A stretch of DNA of 44,340 nucleotides from Acetobacter sp. (GCA_023665325.1 JAMPED010000001.1:106695-151034); one strand, 5' to 3'; counted from the stretch's first letter, positions 22,800-32,184 are shown. The notes: a model not told the origin generated them from the letters alone. Translations and numbers: made by a program.

Positions 22800-23462
22800 A
22801 TGTTTGATATTGTTGAAGAAAAAAAAGAGCCAAGTTTTTTAAGTCGTTCTCTAAAAGATTTTTGGGCGTTTTGGACGAGTCCAACAGGGGCGTTTATTTT
22901 AGCGGTATCGGCGATTGCGCTCGGATATTATCAATTTTATATTAGTCGTCCAATTTTGCGGTATGAAACAAATACTGTTAAGCTCATTTCATCAAGTAAT
23001 AACAATGAATATGCGGTGGATGTGCGTGGTAAAAAGTATAGAGATTTGTATTTAACAAAAGTTTATCTGTATAATCAGGGGGAGCAAGCGCTTTCAGGGG
23101 CGGATGTATCGCATATTGGACACGACCCTATTCGGATAGAAATTCCTCAAGATGCAAAAATGCAACATTTTAATTTAGATAAAGATGAAACAACTGGTGC
23201 AATTACAGCTAAAATTGTGCCATATGGTGAAGATTTGGTGCTTAATTTTGATTTTCTTAATCCGGATTATCAGTATGTGGTGAATATTTTGCACGAGCAA
23301 CCAGTTGAAGGAATTAAAGTGACAGGAAGTGCATTAAATGTTAATAAAATTACAAAGGCTATTAGTAATCGAGAACTTAAAACTTGGTTGATATGGGGAT
23401 TGGGAGCGCTGTATTTATTGTTAATTATTCGGTATGTGGTGAAAAAGTTGATTAAGCGTTAA
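22800..23462 (+). CDS. Uncharacterised two-helix membrane protein
   Basis: 220 residues, RBS AGGAGG seven bases upstream. Membrane helices at about 30-50 (TGAFILAVSAIALGYYQFYI) and 193-213 (TWLIWGLGALYLLLIIRYVV). Between them is a ~140-residue beta-rich soluble domain, probably extracytoplasmic, with few conserved-looking residues; RGKKYRDLYLTKVYLYNQGEQ suggests an immunoglobulin-like strand pattern. The C-terminus is basic (KKLIKR). No family recognised. Single gene, followed by an OmpA-like lipoprotein. Confidence 0.6.
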   Translation: MFDIVEEKKEPSFLSRSLKDFWAFWTSPTGAFILAVSAIALGYYQFYISRPILRYETNTVKLISSSNNNEYAVDVRGKKYRDLYLTKVYLYNQGEQALSGADVSHIGHDPIRIEIPQDAKMQHFNLDKDETTGAITAKIVPYGEDLVLNFDFLNPDYQYVVNILHEQPVEGIKVTGSALNVNKITKAISNRELKTWLIWGLGALYLLLIIRYVVKKLIKR

Positions 23463-23527
23463 AGTAATTTTAAGCTGTTTTATTTATAAATATGGCGAGT
23501 AGTTTAATTTTTAGAAGGGGTAAATTT

Positions 23528-24169
23528 ATGAAAAAATCATTTATTTGCGGTTTATTAGCAATTTCAATGTTGTCGGCTTGTGCAACTGATCCATACACTG
23601 GTGAGAGTAAGGTTTCTAAAACAGCTTGGGGAACAGGAATTGGTGCGGCGGCTGGTGCTGGTATTGGTGCGCTTGCTGGAGGGAAGAAAGGTGCTTTGAT
23701 TGGCGCAGGAATTGGTGCAGCAACGGGTGCAGGAACTGGCGCATATATGGATATTCAAGCACGTAAATTACGTCAAGAATTGTTAAATACTGGGGTTCAA
23801 GTGCAAGAAGTTAATGGACAGATTTATTTGATTATGCCAGGGAATATTACTTTCGCAAGCAATGATGCTAGCATTAAACCTGGATTTCAGCCAGTATTGA
23901 ACTCTATTGCAAAGGTCATTAAAGAATATAATAAGACTATGGTTCAAATCAATGGATATACAGACAGCACTGGTAGTGCGGCGACAAATAACTCACTATC
24001 TATGATGAGAGCTAATTCTATTTCTAATTACTTGCGCTTGCAGGGTGTGGATGGAAATAGAATCGTTGCTAATGGGTATGGATCTTCTAATCCGATTGCA
24101 TCAAACGCAACAGCTGCTGGACGCGAACAGAATCGTCGTGTTGAGATTGTGTTGGTTAATAAGCAATAA
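23528..24169 (+). CDS. OmpA-family lipoprotein with glycine zipper (YiaD-like)
   Basis: 213 residues from the ATG at 23528 (an upstream start at 23492 would add a non-signal segment; GAAGGGG precedes 23528). Lipobox LSAC (Cys18). Residues ~35-80 form a glycine zipper (GTGIGAAAGAGIGALAGG, then GALIGAGIGAATGAG), a membrane-spanning or oligomerising element. Residues ~100-213 are an OmpA C-terminal peptidoglycan-binding domain: NGYTDSTGS, SMMRANSISNYL, EQNRRVEIVL, with the Asp and Arg that hold diaminopimelate. It anchors the outer membrane to the wall. Own terminator. Confidence 0.9.
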   Translation: MKKSFICGLLAISMLSACATDPYTGESKVSKTAWGTGIGAAAGAGIGALAGGKKGALIGAGIGAATGAGTGAYMDIQARKLRQELLNTGVQVQEVNGQIYLIMPGNITFASNDASIKPGFQPVLNSIAKVIKEYNKTMVQINGYTDSTGSAATNNSLSMMRANSISNYLRLQGVDGNRIVANGYGSSNPIASNATAAGREQNRRVEIVLVNKQ

Positions 24170-24190
24170 TTGAATTTGATATCAAACTTA

Positions 24191-24220
24191 AAAAAGATCG
24201 CTATTTGAGCGGTCTTTTTT
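24191..24220 (+). terminator. Terminator of the OmpA lipoprotein gene
   Basis: AAAAAGATCGCT pairs with AGCGGTCTTTTTT (one G-U) over a 5-nt loop. Confidence 0.82.
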
Positions 24221-24360
24221 GGTATATGTTCAATTTAAATAATCTTTTTTCATAGTAGTTTTTGTTTAGAAAAATGTGTAAAAACAATGTTGAAGAATTG
24301 CGTAAATACAAAAAAAATTGTAACAAAAAAGGGAACCTTTTTCTATATAGTTAATTAAAT

Positions 24361-25944
24361 ATGATTGATTTATTGAAATCTTGGAAGAATGCGCTTTTTT
24401 GTAGCGTTGCAGCTGGTTGTTTGGTATGGGGATTTATGATTCTCCAATTTTGGTGGGGGAATCACGATTGGCGCTATTTACAATATGGTGTTGCTGTTTC
24501 GGATGGTTTATTTGAAGCGCGTTACAGTCAACATTTGTTTACGGCTTTTCTTTTTAATGGACAAGTTTTGCCGATTTTTACTTGTATTATATCTTTGTTT
24601 GCGTTGTCTTTTATGGGGTGTTTGGCTGCAATTTATTTGGGATTTTCAGCAGATAAGAAAAGTTCAATATTGTTTTTATGTTTACTGTTATCATTGCCTT
24701 ATACGGCAATTGTTTTTTATTATTTGTTTATTGCATTGCCTTTGACGTTTTATGCGGCCTTTGGCGTAGGGATTTTGTTTTTTGCACAATCTCCGTTTCG
24801 GTGGTGGAAATTTATATGTGGTTTTACTGGTGTAGTGTTACTATTAGGGAGTTATCCGCCGATTTTAGCGTTGGTTGTAACAATTTTTGTGGGACAAAAG
24901 TTAATTTGTTATATTAAGCAAAAGATGGAACTTAAAGATATTTTTAAGGCTTGTTTGTTTTTAGGTGGGCAATTTTTATTGGCTTATGCTGTTACTCGGG
25001 GTATTTGGAAATATTTAACAGATCAGGGAGTTTTAAATACTCAGATGTATAATTTGCAAATGCGTCATTTTAATGAATTGCCGGAGCAAATTTTAAAGGA
25101 ATTGGTTGCTCCACTAAAAAATATTGGTTTCTTTTATCAGACATTAGGGATACAATATGCTATGTTTTATGCAGGAATTTTGGGAACTGCAGTTTTTAAA
25201 ATGTTTTACCTTTCTAAAAATAAAATGATAGTTTTGTTGGGAATTGGCGGATTATTTTTGGCTTCACGGTTATCATTTTTACTTTCTGCGAGTGCTTATT
25301 TAGCAGAATTTAGAGTGGCTTATTGGGGGCAACTGGGGATATTGATTGTTGCGATGTGTTTTTTGTTTGATACGGAACGACAGTGGCAGCGTAATTTATT
25401 GTTTGCGAGCGGATTTTTCTTTTTATTTTTGTTTGTGCGTACAGATTATGATATTCAGAAGGTACAGTATTTGAAGTTTCGAGCCGAGCGGTTATATCAT
25501 ACTCGATTGTTAGAACGGATATTTTTTCATCCTAATTTTGATGTAACACGTTCGTATGTATCATTGAGTGTGGGGTATCCGAATTTTAAGGAGCATATTT
25601 GTGGAGAGAGGTGTTCACAATTTGATAATGAGGTTTTAAGTTATACAGTGATGCCTGCAGATTTGATTAGTGCATTATTTTGGGATGATATGCATAATCC
25701 GGTTAGTGATAGTCGGATGGGGGTATGGGGAAAAAGGTTGTGGTTTGTGGGAGCTTTTGTTTTAAAACCCGAAGATATTGCTACAAAGGTTAGAGATATT
25801 CGGTGGTGGATGTATCGGGAGGCTGAGGCATATCCTAGTCTTAATAGTTTATATATTGATGATGCTTATTTGATTATGAATTTGGATGAACTCTTTTTTA
25901 ATCAATCTAAAGAAATTATTAGTAAAGGATTATTAACACAATAA
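24361..25944 (+). CDS. Membrane glucosyltransferase of the GtrII type (O-antigen-modifying)
   Basis: 527 residues, ten or more membrane helices, then a ~140-residue C-terminal soluble part. The first loop GNHDWRYLQYG resembles the N-H-D-D-W motif of the Glucos_trans_II family, which adds glucosyl groups to lipopolysaccharide or other surface glycans from a lipid-linked donor at the periplasmic face. No gtrA/gtrB flippase or donor gene is beside it. There is no clear Shine-Dalgarno; AAAAAGG-GAA-CCTTTTT (24326-24342) forms a 7-bp hairpin just upstream. The assignment rests on topology and one motif, so moderate. Confidence 0.6.
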   Translation: MIDLLKSWKNALFCSVAAGCLVWGFMILQFWWGNHDWRYLQYGVAVSDGLFEARYSQHLFTAFLFNGQVLPIFTCIISLFALSFMGCLAAIYLGFSADKKSSILFLCLLLSLPYTAIVFYYLFIALPLTFYAAFGVGILFFAQSPFRWWKFICGFTGVVLLLGSYPPILALVVTIFVGQKLICYIKQKMELKDIFKACLFLGGQFLLAYAVTRGIWKYLTDQGVLNTQMYNLQMRHFNELPEQILKELVAPLKNIGFFYQTLGIQYAMFYAGILGTAVFKMFYLSKNKMIVLLGIGGLFLASRLSFLLSASAYLAEFRVAYWGQLGILIVAMCFLFDTERQWQRNLLFASGFFFLFLFVRTDYDIQKVQYLKFRAERLYHTRLLERIFFHPNFDVTRSYVSLSVGYPNFKEHICGERCSQFDNEVLSYTVMPADLISALFWDDMHNPVSDSRMGVWGKRLWFVGAFVLKPEDIATKVRDIRWWMYREAEAYPSLNSLYIDDAYLIMNLDELFFNQSKEIISKGLLTQ

Positions 25945-25973
25945 AGGCTGCTAAGAGCAGCCTTTATTGTGTT
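25935..25973. terminator. 18-bp perfect hairpin, bidirectional terminator
   Basis: AACACAATAAAGGCTGCT (25935-25952) pairs perfectly with 25956-25973 over a 3-nt loop. The stop codon of the glucosyltransferase gene lies in the left arm, and ackA ends 13 bp beyond the right arm. The core AATAAAGGCTGC/GCAGCCTTTATT gives a T-rich exit on both strands. Confidence 0.85.
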
Positions 25974-25985
25974 GTTAATTGGTTG

Positions 25986-27170
25986 TTATGCACTGAAAAC
26001 AATTTGCATTGTATCTTTGGCAATCATATATTCCTCATCAGTAGGAATAACAAAAACACGAACTTTAGAATCAGCCGTTGAAATTTCTTCAATATTTCCA
26101 CGTCTGTTGTTTGCTTCTTCATCAAGGGTTATCCCTAAGTATTGTAAACGTTCAATAACGAGTTTTCTTACCAATGAACCATTTTCACCGATGCCAGCAG
26201 TGAAAACAATAGCATCTACGCCACCTAATACGGCAATGTATGAACCAATAAAACGAATGATGCTGTGAATGTAAGCGTTCATAGCGTCAGTTGCTTTTTC
26301 TTCAACACCGAAAAGTGTTTCAACATCACGGTTATCAGAGTAGCCGCATAACCCAAACATACCGCTTTTTTTATTTAAAATCTCATTAACTTCGTCAGGT
26401 GTTTTGTTTTGAGATTTGCATATATAAAGAGGGATATAAGGGTCAATGTCACCACAACGTGTTCCCATTACGAGACCAGCCAGTGGAGTGAAACCCATAG
26501 ATGTGTCTAAACATTTGCCATTATCAATTGCAGAAATAGAGGCACCATTGCCGAGGTGGCAGGTGATGATTTTTCCTTTTTTGCCAATAAGCTCTGCTGC
26601 TTTTGCAGAAACATAAGCGTGTGATGTACCGTGGAAACCATAACGGCGGATTTTATATTTTGTGTATTGTTCTAATGGTAGTGCATACAAGAATGCTTCT
26701 TTAGGCATTGTTTGGTGAAATGCCGTATCAAATACAACAGTTTGCGGGATATCTGGCAAAAGTTTTTGTACAGCTTTAATGCCTAATACGTGAGCGTGGT
26801 TGTGTAATGGTGCAAGTTCTGCTAAGCTTTCAATTTGGTCGACAACGCTGTCTGTGACTAAAACAGAGTTTTTGAATATGTCGCCACCTTGAACAACACG
26901 ATGTCCAACAGCATCAATTTCTGCCATAGAAGTTAAAGCTCCATTTAATAACTCTGAGATAACTTCGTTGATGGCTTCATTATGTGTTGGAAGGGCAATT
27001 TCACGTTTGCGTTTTTCTCCGTTTGGGAATTTAATTTCTACAAAAGAACCGTTAATACCAATACGATCAGCTACGCCTTTGGCTACAACATCATATTTAT
27101 CACCATCGACATTAAATAACTGATATTTTAATGAAGATGAACCAGAATTTAGTACAAGAATTTTTTTCAT
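25986..27170 (-). CDS. ackA: Acetate kinase
   Basis: 394 residues, usual length. N-terminal LNSGSSSLKYQLF, the signatures HRVVQGG, FDTAFHQTMP, RYGFHGTSHAYV, CHLGNGASI, DTSMGFTPLAGLVMGTRCGDIDP, and late FTAGIGENG. It makes ATP and acetate from acetyl phosphate. Encoded 23 bp after pta on the same strand, so the pair works as the substrate-level phosphorylation route from acetyl-CoA, consistent with a fermentative anaerobe. An alternative role in propionate metabolism is not supported by neighbours. Confidence 0.96.
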   Translation of the reverse strand: MKKILVLNSGSSSLKYQLFNVDGDKYDVVAKGVADRIGINGSFVEIKFPNGEKRKREIALPTHNEAINEVISELLNGALTSMAEIDAVGHRVVQGGDIFKNSVLVTDSVVDQIESLAELAPLHNHAHVLGIKAVQKLLPDIPQTVVFDTAFHQTMPKEAFLYALPLEQYTKYKIRRYGFHGTSHAYVSAKAAELIGKKGKIITCHLGNGASISAIDNGKCLDTSMGFTPLAGLVMGTRCGDIDPYIPLYICKSQNKTPDEVNEILNKKSGMFGLCGYSDNRDVETLFGVEEKATDAMNAYIHSIIRFIGSYIAVLGGVDAIVFTAGIGENGSLVRKLVIERLQYLGITLDEEANNRRGNIEEISTADSKVRVFVIPTDEEYMIAKDTMQIVFSA

Positions 27171-27193
27171 TTGGATACGTTCCTTAATTAAAT

Positions 27194-28195
27194 TTATTTA
27201 ACAGCCTGAATGGCAGTGATAGCAATCATTCCAACAATGTCTTCAGTTAGAGCTCCGCGAGAGAGGTCGTTTACTGGTGCGTTTAATCCTTGGAGCATTG
27301 GACCATAAGCCTCGCATCCGCATAAACGCTGCAAAAGTTTATAACTGATGTTACCAACTTCAAGACAAGGGAAAATTAAAACATTTGCATTACCTGCAAC
27401 TTGCGAATCGGGAGCTTTCTTTTTAGCCACAACACAATCTAAAGCAGCATCGGCTTGCATTTCACCATCAATTAAGGCTTTGCCATTCAATTCGCTTTTT
27501 ATCAACATTTCTTGAGCAATTTTGGTGGCATTGCGAACTTTATCAACCATTCCACCAGAACCTGAGCCACGGGTAGAATATGAGAGCATAGCTACTTTGG
27601 GATCTAAACCAAATTTGAGAGCTGTTTCAGCGCTAGCAAGAGCCATATCTGCTAGTTCTTGCTCTGTTGGATTGATAATGATGGCGCAGTCTGAGAAAAC
27701 ATAAGGTTTGTTGTTTGCGACCAAAATGAGGGCAGATGAAACACTACGGTCTTTGTGAGCAGACTTAATAATTTGCAAGGCTGGTCGAACAGTATCTGCG
27801 GTTGAGTGATTTGCACCGGAAACCATACCGTCAGCATCACCAGCTTTAATCATCAATGTGCCGAAATAGTTATAATTGAGAGCCATTTTACGTGCATCGT
27901 CAATGCTCATACCTTTGGATTTGCGTAGTTCATATAAAAGGTTTGCATATTCTTCTAGTTTAGGAGAGTTTTCTGGAGTGATAATATTGATATCGTCCAT
28001 ACTCCAATTATTTTTGGCGAAATAAGTTTTAATTTCTGTTTCATTGCCGAGAATGATGATGTTTGCTGCTTTGCGTTCGGTAATGATATGGGCTGCTTGT
28101 AAAATGCGTTCATCTTCACCTTCAGGCAGAACAATGGTTTTTTTATCTTTAGATGCTCTATCTAAGAGAGAGTTCAAAAATTTGCTGATTTCCAT
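27194..28195 (-). CDS. pta: Phosphate acetyltransferase (short form)
   Basis: 333 residues: only the catalytic PTA/PTB domain, without the DRTGG and AAA-like N-terminal regions of the ~700-residue enterobacterial enzyme. Conserved: VLPEGEDERILQAA, GDADGMVSGANHSTADTVRPALQ, FSDCAIIINPT, LSYSTRGSG, VLIFPCLEVGNISYKLLQR. It converts acetyl-CoA and phosphate to acetyl phosphate, the substrate of the ackA product encoded next. First gene of the pair. Confidence 0.95.
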   Translation of the reverse strand: MEISKFLNSLLDRASKDKKTIVLPEGEDERILQAAHIITERKAANIIILGNETEIKTYFAKNNWSMDDINIITPENSPKLEEYANLLYELRKSKGMSIDDARKMALNYNYFGTLMIKAGDADGMVSGANHSTADTVRPALQIIKSAHKDRSVSSALILVANNKPYVFSDCAIIINPTEQELADMALASAETALKFGLDPKVAMLSYSTRGSGSGGMVDKVRNATKIAQEMLIKSELNGKALIDGEMQADAALDCVVAKKKAPDSQVAGNANVLIFPCLEVGNISYKLLQRLCGCEAYGPMLQGLNAPVNDLSRGALTEDIVGMIAITAIQAVK

Positions 28196-28340
28196 TTCAG
28201 ATTCCTTATTATATGAATAAAATAGATTAAAAAATTTTCTTTAGTTAATATCATACATATTTAAAAGGCAATAAAAAAGTTTGATTTTTGTGCTTTTTAA
28301 GTGTATGAAAAGAGTATTATGGATAGAAACGGAGATAAAA

Positions 28341-29363
28341 GTGAAAAAAATTATTTGGACTTTAGCTGTGTTGATAGGATTTGTTCGGGGAACTATAGCT
28401 GCACCACTTTATGAAGCGGATGTGCGGGTGGATGTGACTGCTGAAACGGTTACTGATGCCAAAGCGCAAGCAATGGCTCAAGCGACGCGTGAAGCACTTA
28501 ATGAAGTTGTGCAAAGTGTGAGCACTGAGAAAAGTCTTTTACAGTTAGCAGAACTGAATGATAACCAATTGCAGCATTTTATTTCTGGTGTAATGGTGTT
28601 AATGGAGAAGTCTTCGGATGTGCGCTATATTGCTGAATTACGAATCAGCATAAATGAAGAAGTATTAAAGGCTTATATGGCAGAAAATGATATGCCGTTT
28701 ATTGTAGGCGAAGAGCAAGAGGTATTGGTTATTCCGTTATTGGAAAAAGAGGATGGAACGCTTGATTTGTGGAGTGATGAAAATTTTTGGAGGAATGCTT
28801 TTTTAACTCGTGGGCGTATTGAACGGGGAAATTTAGATGTACGTTTGATTGATAAAAATTTGGGAAATATTACTGCTGTAGAAACGAATCGGTTGTATAA
28901 TATGTCAGATGGGGAGTATAGTGAACTAGCGGAGTTTAATAAAATAAATAGTATTTATGTTTTAAAATATGTACCGAAAAATGAAGTGGTGTTTATTAAA
29001 TCTTTTCCAGAAAGAAATGTTGATGAGGTGAAAGTTACTGCAGAGACTCCACAAAAAATAATTGATATGGTTTTACCGTTTTTGAAAGGTCGTTCAAAAA
29101 TAGAAATGCCGGAGCAAGAAATGTCTGAAATAGTAAAAACATATGATGTGGTTTATGCGTATCCGCAATTAGCGAAATGGACCGCATTAAAGAAAACGTT
29201 GGAAGCGAATCCGCAAATCAATGAGGTTTCGATTGTTTCGATGGGAAATGGAAAAGTACGATTTCGTTTTGAATTTAGCGGAGTGATTGAAAAATTACAA
29301 GCTAACTTGGGGACAGATGGCTATCAAATGAAAAATGAGGGAGGATATTATGTCATCTACTAA
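28341..29363 (+). CDS. DUF2066 periplasmic protein
   Basis: 340 residues from a GTG at 28341, chosen because CGGAG precedes it and it opens directly into a signal peptide (KKIIWTLAVLIGFVRGTIAAP); the ATGs at 28281 and 28305 lack a site. Mature start LYEADVRVDVTAETVTDAKAQAMAQATREAL is the hallmark of DUF2066, a conserved proteobacterial exported protein of unknown role. It usually lies beside a PerM-type permease, as here, with a 14-bp overlap. Relatives sit upstream of the replication regulator hda; that gene is not here. Confidence 0.82.
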   Translation: MKKIIWTLAVLIGFVRGTIAAPLYEADVRVDVTAETVTDAKAQAMAQATREALNEVVQSVSTEKSLLQLAELNDNQLQHFISGVMVLMEKSSDVRYIAELRISINEEVLKAYMAENDMPFIVGEEQEVLVIPLLEKEDGTLDLWSDENFWRNAFLTRGRIERGNLDVRLIDKNLGNITAVETNRLYNMSDGEYSELAEFNKINSIYVLKYVPKNEVVFIKSFPERNVDEVKVTAETPQKIIDMVLPFLKGRSKIEMPEQEMSEIVKTYDVVYAYPQLAKWTALKKTLEANPQINEVSIVSMGNGKVRFRFEFSGVIEKLQANLGTDGYQMKNEGGYYVIY

Positions 29364-30456
29364 AACAGTTAAACAGCAGATGTTAAAGCCTTTACAATCG
29401 CATAGTCGATTTTATGTTAGTCCCTATATGTGGTTTGTTATCTTTTTTCTTTTTTTCTATTTGCTTTATGTGTTACGGTCAGTATTGATGCCGTTTGTGG
29501 CAGGAATTTTGTTGGCGTATTTATTAGATCCGATGGTTGATAAATTGCAAAAGCTCAAATTATCACGATTATGGGCAACATTATTAGTTTGTTTTGTTGT
29601 TGTATTGATTGTTTTGCCTGCTGTGGGATTGTTTTTAGGGATGCTTGAAAATCAGCTTTCATTATTGTTGCAGGCGACTCCAAAGTATTTGGGCTTAATT
29701 ATGGAAAAAGTTCATCCCATATTACAGAATTTAGCAGAAAAAATTCCAGATTTAAAGGGCGGAAATATTGAGGAAATGATACGGGGTAATATTGGGAATA
29801 GTTTAAGAGTGTTTGGTAAGGTATTGAGTGGCTTACTTTCAAATGGTTTTGCGCTGATTAACCTTATTTCGCTTATTTTAATTACGCCAGTAGTAACATT
29901 TTATATGCTTCGCGATTGGGATATTTTTGTGGCAAAATTTGAAGGGCTACTTCCTAAGAAATCTAAAAAATCTATTATGGAAATCTTAAGTGAAATCAAT
30001 GTGATTATTGCAGGGTTTATTCGTGGGCAGTTAAGTGTTTGCCTTATTTTAGGTTTGTTTTATTCTATTGGGCTTAAATTGGTCGGTTTGGAATTAGGTT
30101 TACTGGTTGGTTTTATTGCAGGTATTATTTCCTTTATTCCATATGTTGGTTCAATAACCGGTTTTGTGCTTGGTTGTGTGTTGGCTTTTGCGCAGTATGG
30201 TGATATTGAGCACGTTATGTATGTCGTTGGCGTGTTTTTGGTAGGGCAGTTTTTAGAAGGAAATTTTCTGACTCCGAAATTGGTGGGGGAAAGTGTCGGA
30301 TTGCATCCGGTTTGGGTTATGTTTGCCTTACTTGCCGGCGGAGTGTTGCTGGGCTTTTTAGGCTTGATGCTGGCAGTGCCGTTAGCAGCGATTATCGGCG
30401 TTTTGGTACGCAATGGCATTAAAAGATATAAACTAAGCTCACTTTATTTGGATTAG
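29350..30456 (+). CDS. PerM/AI-2E transporter-family permease
   Basis: 368 residues from the ATG at 29350 (AGGGAGGA just upstream; an ATG 15 bp earlier lies before that site). About seven to eight helices: an N-terminal pair (WFVIFFLFFYLLYVLRSVLMPFVAGILLAYLL), a middle amphipathic/periplasmic region (KVHPILQNLAEKIPDLKGG), then the family core FIPYVGSITGFVLG and LVGESVGLHPVWVMFALLAGG. Family members export small molecules or sodium, and the substrate of the PerM branch is unknown. Co-transcribed with DUF2066. Confidence 0.88.
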   Translation: MSSTKTVKQQMLKPLQSHSRFYVSPYMWFVIFFLFFYLLYVLRSVLMPFVAGILLAYLLDPMVDKLQKLKLSRLWATLLVCFVVVLIVLPAVGLFLGMLENQLSLLLQATPKYLGLIMEKVHPILQNLAEKIPDLKGGNIEEMIRGNIGNSLRVFGKVLSGLLSNGFALINLISLILITPVVTFYMLRDWDIFVAKFEGLLPKKSKKSIMEILSEINVIIAGFIRGQLSVCLILGLFYSIGLKLVGLELGLLVGFIAGIISFIPYVGSITGFVLGCVLAFAQYGDIEHVMYVVGVFLVGQFLEGNFLTPKLVGESVGLHPVWVMFALLAGGVLLGFLGLMLAVPLAAIIGVLVRNGIKRYKLSSLYLD

Positions 30457-30464
30457 GAGCTAGT

Positions 30465-31031
30465 ATGCAAAAGCAAAGAGTTGGAGATATTGAACCGAGA
30501 GATGTCTGGGCGTTTGTGTTTAGGTGTGTAGGTATTATATTATTTCCTATTCTTTTGTTTATGCCGGTTATTGTTATTTGGCGAGTATTCTTTTATGAAC
30601 CTGAAGATTTTTGGTGTGTTGTTTGGGGATTGGCTTTATATATTTTTGTGGTTGTTGACGGTGTGTTGCTTTGCTCTGTTAAAACGATTATAGAATGTGA
30701 TGAAGAGTGTTTGCATATTTTTAAAAAGTGGTGCTTCTTGTTTGAATTTGAACAGAAACGAATTTGTTTTAAGGATATTCAACAAATAACTTTTGCTGAG
30801 GTGGTTTCGGAGGATACAAAATTAAAGAGCACCTTAAAGAAAGTTTTTCGGTTGAAGCTTTTGTATGAGCTGATTTATAAATTGGGTAGTTTTTTGATGA
30901 GAAAAGGGCGGATGCTTGTGTGTATTACATATGGTAAGTCGTCAGCAGTAGTAGAGATTACGGATATCAAAAAAAATGATGAGCGGTATTTGTATCTACA
31001 AAGGTTAAAGGAGCAGTCTGTTAAGGAGTAA
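30465..31031 (+). CDS. Membrane protein with PH-like domain, paralogue A
   Basis: 188 residues, RBS AGGAGC. Two N-terminal helices (about 20-45 and 55-72), then a soluble beta-rich part (IIECDEECLHIFKKWCFLFE, ICFKDIQQITFAE, SAVVEITDIKKNDERYLYLQRLKE) with the pattern of a bacterial pleckstrin-like (bPH2) domain. No enzyme motif. It starts MQKQRVGDI; the next gene starts MERQRFGKV and repeats the same layout, so they are a tandem duplicate. It follows perM by 8 bp and is probably in its operon. Confidence 0.55.
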   Translation: MQKQRVGDIEPRDVWAFVFRCVGIILFPILLFMPVIVIWRVFFYEPEDFWCVVWGLALYIFVVVDGVLLCSVKTIIECDEECLHIFKKWCFLFEFEQKRICFKDIQQITFAEVVSEDTKLKSTLKKVFRLKLLYELIYKLGSFLMRKGRMLVCITYGKSSAVVEITDIKKNDERYLYLQRLKEQSVKE

Positions 31032-31035
31032 AACG

Positions 31036-31629
31036 GTGGAACGGCAGAGATTTGGCAAAGTAAGTATATGGGCTGATTTATGGCGGTTGATTGTTTTGTG
31101 TGGAGCTGTCTTTTCCATAGTTATTGCAGGCGATGCCCCCGATGGTGATATATTCTATTTTTTGGCTAAAAGGTTGTTCGTCGGAATCGGAATTATTCTT
31201 TTTTTGCTGTTTTTGTTGTTTAGTATATTTGTGCGGGAGGGAACAGTTTTAGAAACCGACGGTACATTTTTGTATGTTGTGGGAGTATATTGTTTCAAGG
31301 AGCAGCCTCTCTTAAAAATAAAAATTGAAGATATTACAAAAATAACGTTTGTCGGAGACAGGACGATATCCGTTATAATTCAATATGGAGATGGCAAATA
31401 TTGTTTAAAAGTAAAAAAAGATGACAAAGCATATAAATATTTACTTGATCTTGCAAATATGAGAGGGATAAATCAGCAAAATGATAAGCTTGTTGAAGAA
31501 ACTAAACAGAGCCAGTCATTCTGTCGTATAGGAAAAATAATTCTAATTTTAATCATTGTAGCGTTGTTATGGTTTTATCGTTCAGAAATTACTTGGTATA
31601 TATTGGCACTAGGAATTTTAGTACTGTGA
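31036..31629 (+). CDS. Membrane protein with PH-like domain, paralogue B
   Basis: 197 residues from a GTG at 31036 (AAGGAG nine bases upstream; no ATG alternative). Two N-terminal helices, a beta-rich stretch (TFLYVVGVYCFKEQPLLKIK, IEDITKITFVGDRTISVIIQ), and, unlike paralogue A, an additional C-terminal helix (IGKIILILIIVALLWFY). The matching starts and the shared I-x-D-I-x-x-I-T-F element show common origin with the gene before it. Function unknown. It abuts the converging GNAT gene at 31630 with no terminator between. Confidence 0.55.
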   Translation: MERQRFGKVSIWADLWRLIVLCGAVFSIVIAGDAPDGDIFYFLAKRLFVGIGIILFLLFLLFSIFVREGTVLETDGTFLYVVGVYCFKEQPLLKIKIEDITKITFVGDRTISVIIQYGDGKYCLKVKKDDKAYKYLLDLANMRGINQQNDKLVEETKQSQSFCRIGKIILILIIVALLWFYRSEITWYILALGILVL

Positions 31630-32067
31630 TTATAACTCTTTGACCATTCTGACGAAGTTAATGCCTTTTTCTTCAAACATATCGCCTTCTTGGGTGAAAC
31701 CTAATTTTTCATAAAATCCAACAACCGAGAGCATTGCGTGCATTACGATATGGTTATAGCCAATTTCTTTAGCGACTGTTTCTGCGTGTTCAATGAGTTT
31801 ACGTCCAATGCCTTCTCCTTGGTGGACGACATCTACGGCAACTTGCATTACGCGGATTTCTTCATTATCTACTGGAACGAGGATTAAGCCACCGATAAGT
31901 TCATCGGTGCTATTTTCAATGCAACCAATGTGGAGAAAAGTTGCTTCCTGCCCACGGTACGAATCGAGAAATTTTAACCCTAACGGTTGGAGTAAGATTT
32001 TATAACGCAAGTCCAGAAGTTCCTGATAGCGGCTTGAACCGAACTCAATATCAATAAATCTAATCAT
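31630..32067 (-). CDS. GNAT-family N-acetyltransferase
   Basis: 145 residues, a single GNAT domain. The acetyl-CoA-binding loop QGEGIGRKLIEHAE (80-93) matches Q/R-x-x-G-x-G/A; MQVAVDVVHQ is strand 4 before it and VVGFYEKLGFTQEGDMFEE the closing region. The N-terminus (DLRYKILLQPLGLKFLDSYRG) resembles ElaA-like members. The substrate is unknown. It diverges from lepA. Confidence 0.82.
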   Translation of the reverse strand: MIRFIDIEFGSSRYQELLDLRYKILLQPLGLKFLDSYRGQEATFLHIGCIENSTDELIGGLILVPVDNEEIRVMQVAVDVVHQGEGIGRKLIEHAETVAKEIGYNHIVMHAMLSVVGFYEKLGFTQEGDMFEEKGINFVRMVKEL

Positions 32068-32155
32068 AACAGCCTCCGTTAGCTTTTCTCAATAATTTTA
32101 TTTTCCTATTTAAGCATATTTTTATCTGACTTGCAACAGGAAAGTATAAAATTTG

Positions 32156-32184
32156 TTGCGGTTTCGAAAAATATGCTTTATCTA
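32156..32184 (+). promoter_or_regulatory. Candidate lepA promoter
   Basis: -35 TTGCGG (32156-32161), 17-bp spacer, -10 TATCTA (32179-32184), 36 bp before the lepA start. Confidence 0.5.

Noticed and set aside
30060..30419. 119-codon antisense frame in perM
   Set aside because: Pro/Thr/Lys-rich mirror translation of a conserved membrane protein; no RBS and no domain.
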